Shown: piece by piece, positions 23,651 to 37,300 of the stretch | How the letters are laid out: each line of letters begins with the position of its first letter | Position numbering within the stretch: the stretch's first letter is position 1 | DNA from: Linnemannia elongata | Lineage: Eukaryota > Mortierellomycota > Mortierellomycetes > Mortierellales > Mortierellaceae | Length of the DNA stretch: 64,000 bases | Assembly: GCA_036320915.1 (NCBI GenBank) | Contig: JAXBDG010000014.1 | Span: 434,001-498,000, forward strand | Direction: 5' to 3' | Notes under the pieces: model-generated | The model's database searches: none | The model's input: the letters and a program-made list of their open reading frames with translations, nothing else | Told to the model about the DNA's origin: nothing | Made by a program: the position numbers and the translations under genes

Positions 23651-25785
23651 ACAAATAAACCGAAGGGTACAGACTCTGGATGTATTCATCGCAAACAATA
23701 GACTTGACTTTTTCATAACATTATAACACTCTATCACACCCTCCCCCTCCCCCTCCCCACTGTTATAACTCACTTATAGAGTGCCCTCGTCGTCATCACC
23801 ATCATCGCCATCGCATCGCCAGCACCATCGGTATCTATATCAGTACCACCATCACTCATCACTAAAACAAGCTTTCTTGTTTTCTGTTGCCTCCATCTCA
23901 GCATTCACGTCCATTTATATCTTTCTATGAAGCGTTTCTTATTCATTTTCTTTGAATCCTTCCGAACTATCTCTCGTTAATTGCTTGTGCGTTCACCATC
24001 TTGACAATCCCATTCCACGTCCTATCTTTAAACTGAATAAAAAGCTTATGCTTCCTCAATCATGCTCCACCTCTTTCCGTTTCACCTTACTCTCTTTGCG
24101 CGTATGTATGCTATGTCTCTGAATACTTACTCAATTAACCCGAACCAGCTCAGTCAATCAACTCAACCGATGTTTCCGACCGAGCAAGGGACAAGGACCG
24201 AGCGAAAAGTAAAAATGGGGGTCCCGGTTGGGTTCCAAACACAACAAAGAAAAAAAAAACGACTTTCTCTCTCTCTCTCGTGCTTAGTACCTGTCTGACT
24301 TTTTTTTTTTTGTCTGTCCGCCATTTCCACCAAAAGGTGAAGTGGATATACGAGTGAGTGAGTGAGGGAGTGAGTTGGGTGAATGAGTGAGTACCTCTCT
24401 GCTCTTTTTTTTTTTCGCTATTTCGGCAATTGACTGCTCCGGTCAGCCAGTCGGTTTCCTCACCCTCCTTCTCTCGGACCCCTCTGTTGAAAGCTTCATT
24501 CATGCTGTTCATGGACATGTTGTTGCGCCATTTCATTTCACATATGTGGTTGGTGGCGGAACGAACATATTGAGTAACACAATCATCAACTTTATTCCAG
24601 TCAATCAGGTACAAAAATAACAACAGTGATGGGCAACGATGGTAAAAGGATAGGGATAGGATGGGTCAAGGTAAGGGACAAGGTAGGGGACATAGTGTAC
24701 ACACACATAAAGTAGACAATGGGGAGATCGGAGAGATGAAAGAATGGAGAACGTTAATAAAAAGATTACTCTGGTAATCTTACTCATCTTCATAGCCACA
24801 GCTCAAGAGTCCCCAGATGTTGGTTCAAAGTGAAAAAAAAAAGGCGTGAATGATCGCTTTGTGGAAACATCCACATCAAAAAAGTAGTGGGGATTTGGCC
24901 AGTAAGGATAAAAAGGGGTGGTGGCAACGGCTGTTAGAAATCATAAAAAACGTGCCCTTGGCCATTGTGAAGATGTTGGTATGATCAACTGTAGGAGGTA
25001 TTGGATGTGGATGTGAGAATTGGATAAGGAAGGATATTTACATGAAGACGCGCTACAATTCTCAAACATGCACACTTGGTCCTTGTTCTTGTCCTTGCCT
25101 TCTGCAATCTGACCATCTCTCATATACTTCGAACACAGCAGAAAATGATAGGGTAATAACAAAGGGCAAGGGTAGGAACTGTATCCAATAATAACAAGGG
25201 AGACAACAAAAGGGAAGGGAAGGGACCTTGCATGAACCTGCCCTGTGTTTGTTTGTTTATGTCCACCGTTGAGTCTGTCGGTCTGTCTGTCTGTGTGAAA
25301 AAGTGTGGGTTCGTGCCAACCGAACGGTAAGACAATGGAGGAGAGAAAGAGGCAAGTAGCTCTTGGACTGCTATTTCTAACAATTATGTCATATGCAAGG
25401 GCTGGTTCCCTCTTCTCTCTGTTGTTGTTGAATGCCAGCTTATTTTTTTTTTTTCATTTGTTCGATTGGATTGGACAAACAATAACTGATGGTATGAATG
25501 AAGGGAAAAATCAGTTGCCAATCAAATCAAATCGATTTCAGGAACAGTATCAGCAAACTGAACAAACGAACGCGTCTAAAAATAATACTATTGCATTGAC
25601 TTCTTGTTCTGACATATGTCTCCATACAACAAAGAACAATCCATTTGTATTACTACCAGAGAGTCCAATGCATTGGACAGACAAAAAAAGCTTGTCAAAA
25701 TGTTCAGCTGTCAAAGAGAATAAAGCTGAGTAGAAACAGAGAAGATATCATTTTCTTGTACACTCACTCGCTAATGCGATCGAAC

Positions 25786-25903
25786 AAAAAAAAAAAAAAA
25801 AAAAAAAAAAATCAAGCTCGCAAACTGAGAACAAAAAAAAATAAAAACAAGAGAAGCACAAGCAAATGTGATGCTCTATCACATGACAATCTCCCAGGGT
25901 CCC

Positions 25904-25929
<26 letters not shown>
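25786..25929. repeat. A26 and T26 homopolymers as an inverted pair
   Basis: A run of 26 A at 25786-25811 is followed 92 bp later by a run of 26 T at 25904-25929. They are equal in length and complementary. Confidence 0.9.
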
Positions 25930-25935
<6 letters not shown>

Positions 25936-28471
25936 TTCAATTGCAACCAGCGAAAAGAAAAAGGAAATGGATCCTCCGCTCTCCTTTCTCCCTCCCTATC
26001 TTCCTCCTTCCCCTCAGCTCTCTCTCTCCAAACAAAAAAAAAAAGAAACTTTGAACAATGAAAAAAGGTTAGCCCAGAAGGAGGGGAAGAGAACGATTAA
26101 AGAAAAAAGAGGGCTGACAAAGCTTCTGACCAAAAGGAAATAGTCGTGATTGTTATATGACATTTCATAGAACAAGAACGAGAGCAAAGCCAAGAAGAAA
26201 GACAAAGACACCTCTTTGGTTATGATTGGTCTAGTCGAACAATCGAAAATGAGTTCTTGCAGATATCCTACTAAGCAGGTTTCCCTATTTTGTATTCGGC
26301 AAGCGAAGGGTGAGAGCGTATCTGGAAAGGATTGGGATGGGATGATAGGACAGGATGGCGAAATGACATTCCAGCCGAGAAAGCTCTCGCTTTGCTCCAT
26401 TGTCTCTTTCTCTCTCTCTTTTCTCATATGCGTGCTTCCCTCTATTTCTCGCCACTTGCTCCAGGGTTAAGAGGTAGTCAAAAAAAAAGAGGGCTGGAAA
26501 AAAGCGGGTGAAAGTGTCAAAAGAGAGCTGTTGTAGAGGAAGTAAGAGAGCGGGAAATGATCTCGTGTATGCAACTTGGACCACCTTATTCCCTCTCCGT
26601 TCACTTTCGAGGCAAGGTACCTACACTTCCCTATCTATCTTTGCTTCAGGCTCACTCCCCTTTTCGATCAACATTTTCTAGAGTTTTAGCCCCTTCGCTT
26701 TCTCTTCCCAGCTCGAGCTTCAAACCCTTTTTCAGTTTAGACGAACATTCGCACTGATAGAAAGAAGTATAGACAGAGAGATAGACAATTGTACAAAAGA
26801 GTCATCTCCCTTGTTTTTGAGTTGCTGACTTGTGGAAGAATAATACGGATGGACGGGATGGAGTCTGTGTGGTCGGTCCTGCGCATTGTGCACAACAACA
26901 ACAGCACAAACAAACAAATACACACACAAACAAACAAACATAAACAACAGAAAAAAGAGAGATGGTTCTTCGGTCGGACTATTTTGTCATGGCCATCGCC
27001 GACACACACACCTTTCCTTGACTCTCCTTAGGCAAGGGTTCATTTGTTTACTTTGTTATTATTTTTGTCAATCAGTCAGCTTTCTTAGCACGATCTTGGA
27101 GAAACAAGTGTCGGTCTGCAGCAGCAGGCAAGCAGCTGGAGAAACAAAAAAAAAACGAGGAGAAAGGGGGAGGGACCATGGGTTGCGCGGGTTTGTCATA
27201 TGCCGATGGGATTGTACTTCACAACAACAAAAGAAGGGTTCCCTTCCCGCTCCTCTCCTTTCTTCTTCTTTCGCTCACTATTTTTTTTTTCTTCTCATGT
27301 CATATGAAGGTAAAAAAAATAATAAGAAATAAGGGAAGGGAGTGGGTTTGGAGAACATCAAGAAGGGACGTGGAAGAGGAGACATAGATGAGTATGAGTT
27401 CTGTACCATTGTTTCTTTTGCTATTCTTTCATCTACAAACACCGCCCAAAACCCTCCACTTTTTTTTTTCTTTGTTTAACAGCCCAATTGCCACGATCAT
27501 CTTCAACTTCCGTCGTAAGAGAGAAGAGACGTCCTCTACGTGAGAATGTATATACTTTACTTACTTTACTAGAAATACCACCTCACTTGGCACGATCGTC
27601 ATCGTGCTAGTCTTTTTTTTTTCAGTTTGTCCGGTTGCTCCCGCGAGTGAATTATTACTTTGATCCACCGCCGCTCAGATGGTTATTAAAACAGCATGAG
27701 AGACATTGAACGAGAATAAGTAAGCGCTCAGTGCTCTTGATCCAGCAGCAACCGGAAAAGCAGCTACATCGCACTAGAGACAAGAAGGTATATTACATAC
27801 TCTTCTCGCTTTACAAACAGACCATAGACGGGCGATCGTCAACGTGTTCATCCATTTCAACTTTGCTTCTTCCATCGTGCTTTTCTGTGATTTTTGTTCA
27901 ATACCACTTCGCCCCCTACTCGAGCACAGGAGAAACCCTAACTGAAATTGATGTGTACCTCTATCCTGGTTGACAGACATGTCCTATGAGCACTCTTTTT
28001 TTAATTCTATCATCGCGTTTGCCACCTGTGATTTCTCTGCATTCTGTTTCCTCGAAAAATAGCGAACTGAACAAAGAAGCCATTCTCATATGATAGAGGA
28101 AGCTGAAAGACGATCGATCGATCGCAACGAGCTGCCAGTTATTTCCACTCCACTCTTTTTTTCCCACTTCCTCGTCCCTCCTTTTCTTTTTTGTCTTTCC
28201 TTCGTCTGAGCTTTATTTTTTTTTATGAAAAGGAGCACGATGAGAGGACGTGTCTTTGACTACATTACACATCCGAAGATCGGGACTAGGGGTCAACTTG
28301 TACCCTATCCACGGTATCTATGTTTCGCCGTCTAGTCCGTCCGTTCATCCATCCCTCCCTTGCAGCACACACATACTCATCCTGCTGTTTACGATTTTTT
28401 TTTATTTGCTCATACATAACGTTAGCTTTATTCTTTTGCACCTGTCAAACAAAAACAAAACGCTTACACGG

Positions 28472-28472
<1 letters not shown>

Positions 28473-28509
<37 letters not shown>
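28473..28509. repeat. T37 homopolymer
   Basis: An uninterrupted run of 37 T on the plus strand in the gene-poor region. Confidence 0.95.
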
Positions 28510-28512
<3 letters not shown>

Positions 28513-31500
28513 CGTGGATCATCCTTCTACTGCAACTGCCGTTTTCTCTGGGACCCCGCATTCTGGCTCCCCACATGTCTTTCGATTTCTAATCCCCCCC
28601 CCCTTGCGGCTCCATCATATTCATTCATATACACATGTACAACCCATGGATGGGCCGGCATTAATGGCTCACAAGGTCCAATTCATTGCATTTATGCCCT
28701 GTCTTGCCCTAGGAATAGCCCAACACCAACATAAACGTACAGACAAGGAAGGAGAGAGTACGAGTTGAAGGAAAAGTAAAGAGAAAAAAAAAACCACTAA
28801 AGTGAGCCAGGGACACATTCAAAAAACGAGGTTGAGTTCACGGAATAGCAAAACAAGGGCCAAAATAGACAAACTCATACATGTTCATGCAAGAGGGAGG
28901 GGGGAGAAAGAAAGAAAAAAAAATGAGACGCAGTATGCATTTTTAGAGCGTTCATTTTCAATACAACACCAGGTTTACACTTTCCATCGGAACTCTCTAG
29001 TGGATACATGTAACCGCTTATTGTTACAAAAATAACGGCAAACATGCATATCTCCCCCCCTCCTTCCCTTCCTCCCGGGGTCTAATCTACGGAAATCCAC
29101 ACGTCGAGCTATCCCGTCCTTGCTTCCCCCCCCCCTCCCTTTTCCTTGATGAAGACTCTCATATTTTTTGGCATCGTTGAGTTTTTCTGGACCAATTGGA
29201 GAGCTGTTCTTTTTCCCTCCACACACAGATCGGTTCGATAATCTTTTTGATCGTTGGGGTTCAGGGGGTTGCGATGGAAAAAAAAAAGAAACAGAAAAAA
29301 GATATTAAGTGGTTTGGTTGACTGATCTCTACGACGTTGCAAAGCGAGATAGGGAGTAGGATGCGTCAAGGCATAAGGTATGGTGAGGTTAGGAAAATGA
29401 AATCTCATTCTTTCTCTCATTTTCATGTCCACCATCCAGACCCAAAACAGCATCAGCCAATCAACCAAAATCAACCACAAATAAAGCCCAATCATTGTGC
29501 CGCCCTTCCTTCGACTTGCAACGCCTTTACGCCTATGGAAAGTAGCTTTCTTGTGATTAAGAAGGATATACGACCCAATGTGACGCCTAAAACATCCGTC
29601 AGCAAGAATAAGCCCATTCCAGAAAGGCCAGGAAGGCGAACCAAGCGTATTGTTTGACTGCATTTGTATTTTTTGTTTTTTTTTGTTTGGAGCATGGAAA
29701 GAAAGAAAGAAAAAATTGTCAACAAAACAACAGAGAGCCAACAGCGTCGGACATGTGGGCATGTGTCACAAGAAAGAAAGAAAAAATAAAAGGACAACGA
29801 CCAAACAATCGTCAACAATCAAATAAGTTCACTCCAAGGTTCTCGAGCAACTGAAAAGCAATCAACAACAACAAGAGACGGAAAACTATCGTGCGCGATC
29901 GGTTTATTGATCAAGACGACGACGACGACGACGGAGAGAGGTAAGAAAAGGCTACATTTGGGTTTATTAGTCGAGAAAGTTTGTTGGAGGAGAACGGGAA
30001 GTAGACGACGGCAAAGGGCACAAAGGTGCTGAGGATTTCAACAAAGTTCAAGGGTGTTTGATGTGAACGTTAAAAAGCCGGATTTTTGAGATTGCAGCAT
30101 GGGCCTCTCTAATTCTCGTCGGTCTCCTTCTACTGTCTTTTCCTGAGCCGATATCTGTTCACCGACGAAGCTCTCTTTCACCCTTTCTTTCTTTCTTTCT
30201 TTCACGTTCTCAGCACACGAGCTACAAGGTTTTTCTTTTGAACCGATAAAGAAGCTTTGTTCACTATCTCTAATGCACGAAAATTATAAATCATGCGAGC
30301 TATGGTACATAGATTGTTAGGAAAGAGGCTGAAAAAGGCGACATATACTTCACGCATGTACCCTTCTAGCATTTTGTTCAAAAACCGGTTTGCAACTTTT
30401 TTTTTTTGTTTCGTTCTCGCAATTGTCTCTACGTTGTACACAAAAAGCACCTTCCACCTTGCATTTCTGTTTTCTTGGAAGGCAGAGTGATAAGAGGCGA
30501 GAACAGAGACGAAAGTGGTAAAGAAAAAGATACAACAGAAACTACATGCAAGGGGTTGTTTGTTCTCGCTTTTTGCTTGCTTGACTGTTTGTCTTTTTGT
30601 GAGCTTGAGCCAAGTGAACAAACAACTCTTCTAAGCCAATAAGCACCATGCACAACATCATGTCAGAAAATTTCAGGACCCAAGCCAAAAAAAAAAAGAT
30701 TGTCCCTGCTCTGTTTCTCCGCAAAAAAGCTCATACCCTGGTCTTGATGTGAACCTGCAATTATCGGCTACTAATAATTCTTCCTGTCTTTTCCGGTGCT
30801 ACTTCCCTCTGCTCTGTTACAAATGCTCTCCCGTCCATTTTTTCCCGCTAACACACACACACGGAAATTCCTGAGAGCACTTTTTTTTTCATTTGCATGC
30901 AGGCCAGCCCTCTCTCGACCATTGAGGCGCAATTAACCATGTACCTATCCTTGCTTTCCGAACAGTCCTTTGGCTGCAGATAGCCAATGAACTTGTCGAA
31001 TGGCGCGTCCCCTTTCAGATTTCTGTCGTTCATCTGTTGGCTGCTTGATTGCAGACATCTGGTTGGTTGGTTGAATTTGTCGGTTGTGCCTGGTTGGCGT
31101 AGTTATCATGCGCGTCTGTAGGGAAGGGGTTAATTGGCTTTTGGCTTGGCAGTATCTTGTTCCGTGAGGGCGTGAACTACACCATTTATCTTTCCACTTT
31201 GCATATTCACCTCTTGAATTATATTATTGTAGTGGTGTAGTTGTACGTGTTTTCTACGTCCAGCTGTTTCTTTGTTCTAAGACTAGTCTTATCCAAAAGA
31301 AAAAGATAGACTGATGTTTTTTTTGTGCGCTCGCATACATTCCCGTCGATGAGTGCGTGGGTATGTATGGTCATGTACACAAGGAGTCTGTAACGGAAAG
31401 AGAAAATGAGAGAAAAGAATTGCAGAATCAATGTACATACCCCTTCCTTGCCTAACCTTTTTGGCATCCAATGGTGAAGACGTTCTGTTTTCTGTTCGTC

Positions 31501-34345
31501 TCGTCTCCCAAACAAAAATGGTGAATGTTCTCAACTCATTTTTTCATCTTTTTTTCCAGTCATTCAAAAAGTTCCGAAAACGAACCGTTGGCTGTTCAAT
31601 TGCCATTTTGTTCATAGCCTTTTTGTTTGTGGCCATGCATTGCATGCTGTTCTGTTGACCCTCCCTCTACTCTACCTTTTGTTCTTTCTTTGTGTCTTCA
31701 TCAAAACAGAGACAGGAGAATAGAATTGGTCATGAACCTATGAGGGATGTGTCCATCCATCCGTTCGTCGTTAAGCGATGAAATGGACACAAGAACATCG
31801 AACGTTTTAATTTTAAACGCGATAAACTTTTCAGCATTTGTTTTGAATGCTGTCATGAAAAAACAACAGAACTAAACAACATTAGAAGCGGAGTGCCCAA
31901 TCATTCGACACGGAATAGCTCAGGATGGATCACAGAAAGAAAGAAAAAAAAAAAAAAAAGCACGCTAGTGCACTACCTCTTGGCGCCCTTGGAGTCACAC
32001 TCTTGATTGAGTCGTCGAGGCCAAAGCGTTCCTTCGACCATTCAGTCCCTTGTTCCTTTTGCCGAAACTACCCCTCCTTCTCTACTCCAGCTCTGTCATT
32101 TGTGTCACTCCACACTATTTTCATCTCTTTCCTATTTTCTCTCTCTGAGTCTCTCTGCCTTTCGGAAGATCCGTCAATGCATCAGTGTTTGACTCCGTGC
32201 ATTCGCCGTTTCGCTTTCTGACTTCCAGAACCCTTTTGCGCAGGAGCAATCGAGAAAAAAACCTATTTTTTCTTTCTTTCTGTCGGCCATGGAAACATAC
32301 AACGCTAAGTACTTTGCTCCATAGAAATAATAATAGTAATTTGTGCATTAGGAAGAGGAACAAATAGGACTTACATAGCTTATCTCTTGGCCGTGACACA
32401 TCCTGTAGGATATGCACCTTTACAGGGGAGCGGGGAACCCTGTAGGTTGAAATCAAAATACTTTAGTTGATAAACAGCCACTGATTCCTATCACCTCTCT
32501 TCCTTCTCCAACCTTCATGCTCTGTCATCGTTTTGATGACCAGAATGAAAACAAAAATCCGAGAAGGATAAAAAAACCCAATATATTGTTGGAGTGGATC
32601 CATGCATTAATGAAAAACCTTTCGCGCCATCTGTTTATTTTCAATATTCTGAGAAAATGAAGTGGAGGTGGTGAGAAAACCCTCCCATGGAATGATTCCC
32701 TCTTTTGGATAGACTCCTGGGAAAACAAAAAAAAAAAAACGTGGGTTGGGAATGAGCCACTAAAAAAAACAAACGTTGAGCAGAGAAAAACTACAGAACA
32801 TAACCATTTCGCCTGGTCTCTTCCCTTCTCTTGGCAAATGTACTAGGGTGAGCGTAGTTTCCCTTTTGTTTATCTTTGTCCACTTTTGTAAAAGGAGTAC
32901 TCATCGTTTCGTAGGGCGGGGACTCGTGTTTTGGGAAGGAAAAATTAGAAAAGCACACCCAACACGTTTCTCAAGGGTACTGTACTTCTCACCCTATCTT
33001 TTTGTTTCGTATTTTTTTTTCTACGCTCCGACCTTTGGGAATGGTTATTGCATTTTTGGTTCATCCTTCTCCGCTCTGCCTTTTTTTTCTGTTATCGTTT
33101 GTCTTCTTGAAAGAGTATGCCAGGGGGAAGAAAAAGCGTCTATTACGGCTTGGATCGCTATCGGATACACTGATAACATAGGACGCAGACACGCCATTTT
33201 TTTTGAGTATCGAACTTTCAATGTGCTGGTAGTGAGCCTGCTTTTATTTCTAGGGTTCATCCATCCTTTTATTACGGACAACGAGAAAACTATAGATGTT
33301 TCTACATATACGCGAACACGTACCACAACTACGTGTTTTGACTCGTAACATTAGGTGGAAAAAGGCAATTCACAAAACCATAGGGTGATAAGTAACAAAC
33401 TATAATGATAGGTCGCGAAGTACAGGGCGAATTAGAATGCACAGCGGATGAACAAAAAAAAAGAAATGCAACAGACTGAATGACCGAGCAGACACACATT
33501 GAAAGAGAAATAGTAAAAAAAACAAGAAAAACAATGAAGAAATAGATACACCCATCAAGATACACAATCCTTCGAAAAGGACAAACGCAGAACATCCTTC
33601 ACCTCCACCCTAGTCAGCCCATTGCCCTAGCTCCAATACTCCTGTCCGGGTCCTAGTACCATCCATCAAGCCATCCATTCGTCTTCTCTTCTCATCTTGT
33701 CGTCATGTCGCCAACCTCCCAAAGTTCACAAAAAAAAATTGGAGCAAATGAGTAGCGACATCAACGACATCGAAAACGACAAATGCCAATCGAATCCCTC
33801 CAGACTCTCCACATCAACCACCATCGCACACCAAAAAACAACAACCCTGCCTTTGTACCCCTTCTTCTGCCTATTCTTCTTGCATATTGTCCCTGCTTCT
33901 CTCTCTCTTTCTCTCTCTCATCTCATCCTTATTTTCTCTTCCTTCCAGAAATCAAAGAAATATTGAAGAGTTATCATCCTTTCCCGTATTCCGTCGTGCA
34001 TCAATCACACAACAATTAATACTCTGTACTAGACCACAAAAAAAAAAAAAGAAAAAAAAAGATAAAGTCATTTATTGAAAACATGTATTTCGCAAGGACT
34101 CGCATTAGCACCCGCGTTCAACAATACAATCGAGTTCAAGAAAATCATCGAGAAAGAAAAAGGCACTTATTGCATTAAAACCAGGGAAGAAAGAAGAATA
34201 AATGGTTGAAGATGATGTGTTGGATAAGGGTTGTTCTTTTGTTTCTAACTAGAAGGAAATGGGATGTGAGACTCGTGTATGGAGTGAAAACAATGATACA
34301 GTGTAGAATGTAATAGTAAAAAAGAAAAGCAGAAACGATTAACAA

Positions 34346-37300
34346 TTAATGCATAGCTAAAGCCTCGACATCCTGCTCGGTCGTTGTCCTGGACGCAGTA
34401 GTGGTAGTGGTAGTGGTGGCGGTGGATACCATCGTGGTAACGCTGCTCGTCGACTCGGATTGGATAATCTCAGTCTCCTCTTCCGAAGACGCCTTCGTTG
34501 CGCTCGGCGCAATCATCTCCTGTTGTTCCTCATCAATTTCCATCGATTCAACCTCCACAATTCTCGACTCTTCTCCTCCCAAAGCCACCTCCTCATCATC
34601 CACTACAATGTGACCATGGGTTTCAGCCATTGTCATCTCAACTTCCTTTTCCTGCTCTCCTTCACCTTCACCTTCTCTACGTTCCTGATCCTGCTCAATT
34701 GAGTCCACATCCACCGTCTCTTCCTGTTCTCCTCCATGGGGACGGTCTCCCTCTAGCTGCTCTCCTTCAACAGCACTTCTTCCTCCTTCAACAACCTCTC
34801 TCTCATCAGTGTTCCCTCCGTCAAGAACGACCACCTCCGCTACTCCTGAGGTGTAGGGCTTCGAAGACGTAGTAGAGGAAATCACATCATTCTTCGAGTA
34901 CGACACGCTAGCAATCGCTCCGCTCGGCCTTTTGAACGTGGTCGACGACATCAAAGGTGAGGGCGGCATTTGGTGCTGCAAGTAGTTGTCATCGACTGGG
35001 CCGGGTGCTGGAGCTGTGGTAGAAGCTGTAGGACGATGGTGGATCCTGTGTGAAGAGGACTTTCGGCTATCCTCCCGCGGCGACTGCTGGTAAGATGTTC
35101 GGCGCTGATGACGATGCTGCTGGGACTGAGATTGGCTGTGACGTTGTTGGGGTTGAGCAGCTGATGACGAAGAATGGTGGTGATGGTGGTGGCGAGAGTA
35201 CTGGCGATCGACATACGACGAGGACAGTGCATGAGGTTCGAATTGGAAACCTTCATAGATATCTCCATACTCCTGATCATCGTAAGGGCTAACAAGCAAC
35301 GGGATCCGGATCTGTTCTCGGATCGCGTCCCAACGACGTCCTTGCCTAGCCACTGCTGCTGCCAAACGAGCCATGTCACGGCCCTCCCATCGTCCATTAG
35401 CCCAGTCCAGGTCATCCTCCATCACATAGTCGATAATGTCGCTGTCCCGCTCCTGGTACTGTCCACCGCGACCGTGAGACGAGGACTGACGATAGCCATA
35501 ATCCTGGCGGTGATGCTCATACTCGGCGCTGGACTGGCGATGCCGGCGTTTTACATGCCCATCGTCATAGTATCCTCCTCCGTTTCGACCACCATCGTCG
35601 GGACCTCTGCGGTCTGGGGAAGAAGGTCGTCGAGAATGATGTTGTGGTGAATGATGCGGCCGACGACGAAGGGCCTGCTGCTGGTCGCGGTAATGACGTT
35701 CGTCCCGCTCGACCACGTGATACTCTTCTTCTTCCGCCCCACGTCGGGAGACCAGCTCCCGCTCCCGGTGTCCGCCATGGCTAGCGCCGTTCGGATAGGA
35801 GGACGAAGACGACGAAGAAATGTGTATCGTTCCCACGAGGTCTCGGTTAGGGCTGCGTCCTATTGGCTCGTTGTAACGAGCAGGCTCTTGAGGTCTGTGC
35901 CGTGCCTCTTTGTTTTGGTCCAACATTGCCCTTGATGAGTCTCTCTCATCGTAATAAGAGCGACCGTTATTCTCACCAGAGTAATGACTAATCGCGCGAT
36001 ATCGAAAGAAAAGGAAGAAATGACGATAACGATTAGAACCATCCACGATAGGAATCACAAAAAAGGTAAAAAAATAACGACAATGGTTGCTATCTTTTGC
36101 CCGCCTCCCCCCAACCACTTCTGTTCTTTAAGCGCGCGAATTCATGCGGGGGACGTTGATGGGGGGGGGGGGGGGGCTCTGATAAATTTTCCATAACCAA
36201 ATATCCATACAGCTTTCTTTTCATACCTTCTGGAAGAGTGGGGCTCTCGGTGTTGGCTCTTGGAGGACATAGACGGCGGCTCTTGTTCGTTATCGACCAC
36301 CATCGCCGAATCCCATTCCCGCTCGTCGTACCGTCTTCCTTGTCTTTCGCCGTTGTGGCTATCACGTTCTGGCTCATAGTGTCCAGCCGAGCCAGCCGAG
36401 CCAACCACAGGAGCAGCTTCTTCCCCAACAACAACAATTCCTTCGTTCGTCAGAGGCGGGCTTCTCCTTCGGCTTCTCTCGCGCTCGTCATAACCTCCAG
36501 AAGACGCATGCTCGTCATGTCTGTAGCTGCTCCGTCTAGGATAATCCTCGTGACGCACTTCGCTAGACAAGCGACGCTGGTGGTGATGGAGCTGGCGGTG
36601 GTGATGCACAGACTCGCCCTCATACGATGGTGACACACGACGATCATAATAGTCGTTGGCGGCAGACTCGGCTCCTGAAAATGGCCCATTTCCATGACCC
36701 TCGCTCTCAATGGTTCTTCTTCGCTTGTTGCCGACATTGAAGTAGCGTTCAAACTCCATCTCGACAAGACGGGCGTCTAGCTGTCCCACCGGGGATCGAT
36801 ATTCGTCTCGATCGTATCCTCTCGAGTCGATCAAATCGGACTGGGCTCGCTTTCCACTGTTGGAGTGACTGCTGCTGTGATGATCGCCACCGCCAACGCC
36901 CGAACCCCGATTGTCACCGTAGATCAATAGATCCTCCTTGCGGGGACGCCTGAATCCTGTCAGTCGGTTCTCGCGATGCACATTATACGAAGACGAGCCA
37001 TCAATTTCCAAATCAACATCCAAATCCATGCTAATCCCACTGGGTCGTCCGCTGGTGCTGTCGTTCGAAGTCTTGCTGTTTTTAAGATGTCGCCGCCACT
37101 TGGACATGCATTGTGTCTGGGAGTATCCGCGACTCGCCATCCGCTCACCAATCACACTCCAGACGACATTTCCAACCGGAAACTCGCGCTCAATCATCCG
37201 GAACATATACTGACTGTCCTCCTCCTTCCACTCGATGTGCTTTTGATGTTCGTGGCCACGCGTCGCACGGGGAGACCGTGCATGATCATCGGCAGTACCC

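Larger units (their letters stand above)
23651..34345. other. Gene-poor region of about 10.7 kb
   Basis: I found no conserved protein segment, tRNA or mobile-element motif. ORFs of up to about 217 codons exist but are low complexity or composed of unrelated residues. The DNA is A/T-rich with many homopolymers. It includes an inverted pair CACTCTAT/ATAGAGTG around 23731-23785 and CT-rich stretches that resemble leaders but are followed by no gene. Confidence 0.5.

Noticed and set aside
22944..23654. 236-codon minus-strand ORF rich in Ser/Phe/Leu
   Set aside because: It is the translation of a purine/pyrimidine tract, with no composition or motif of a real protein.
25305..25733. 142-codon ORF in the gene-poor region
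   Set aside because: No domain, AT-rich codons, and it contains T-run-derived Phe strings.
29109..29762. 217-codon minus-strand ORF
   Set aside because: Unrelated residues with Phe/Lys runs, no splice context or motif, and overlapping ORFs on the other strand.
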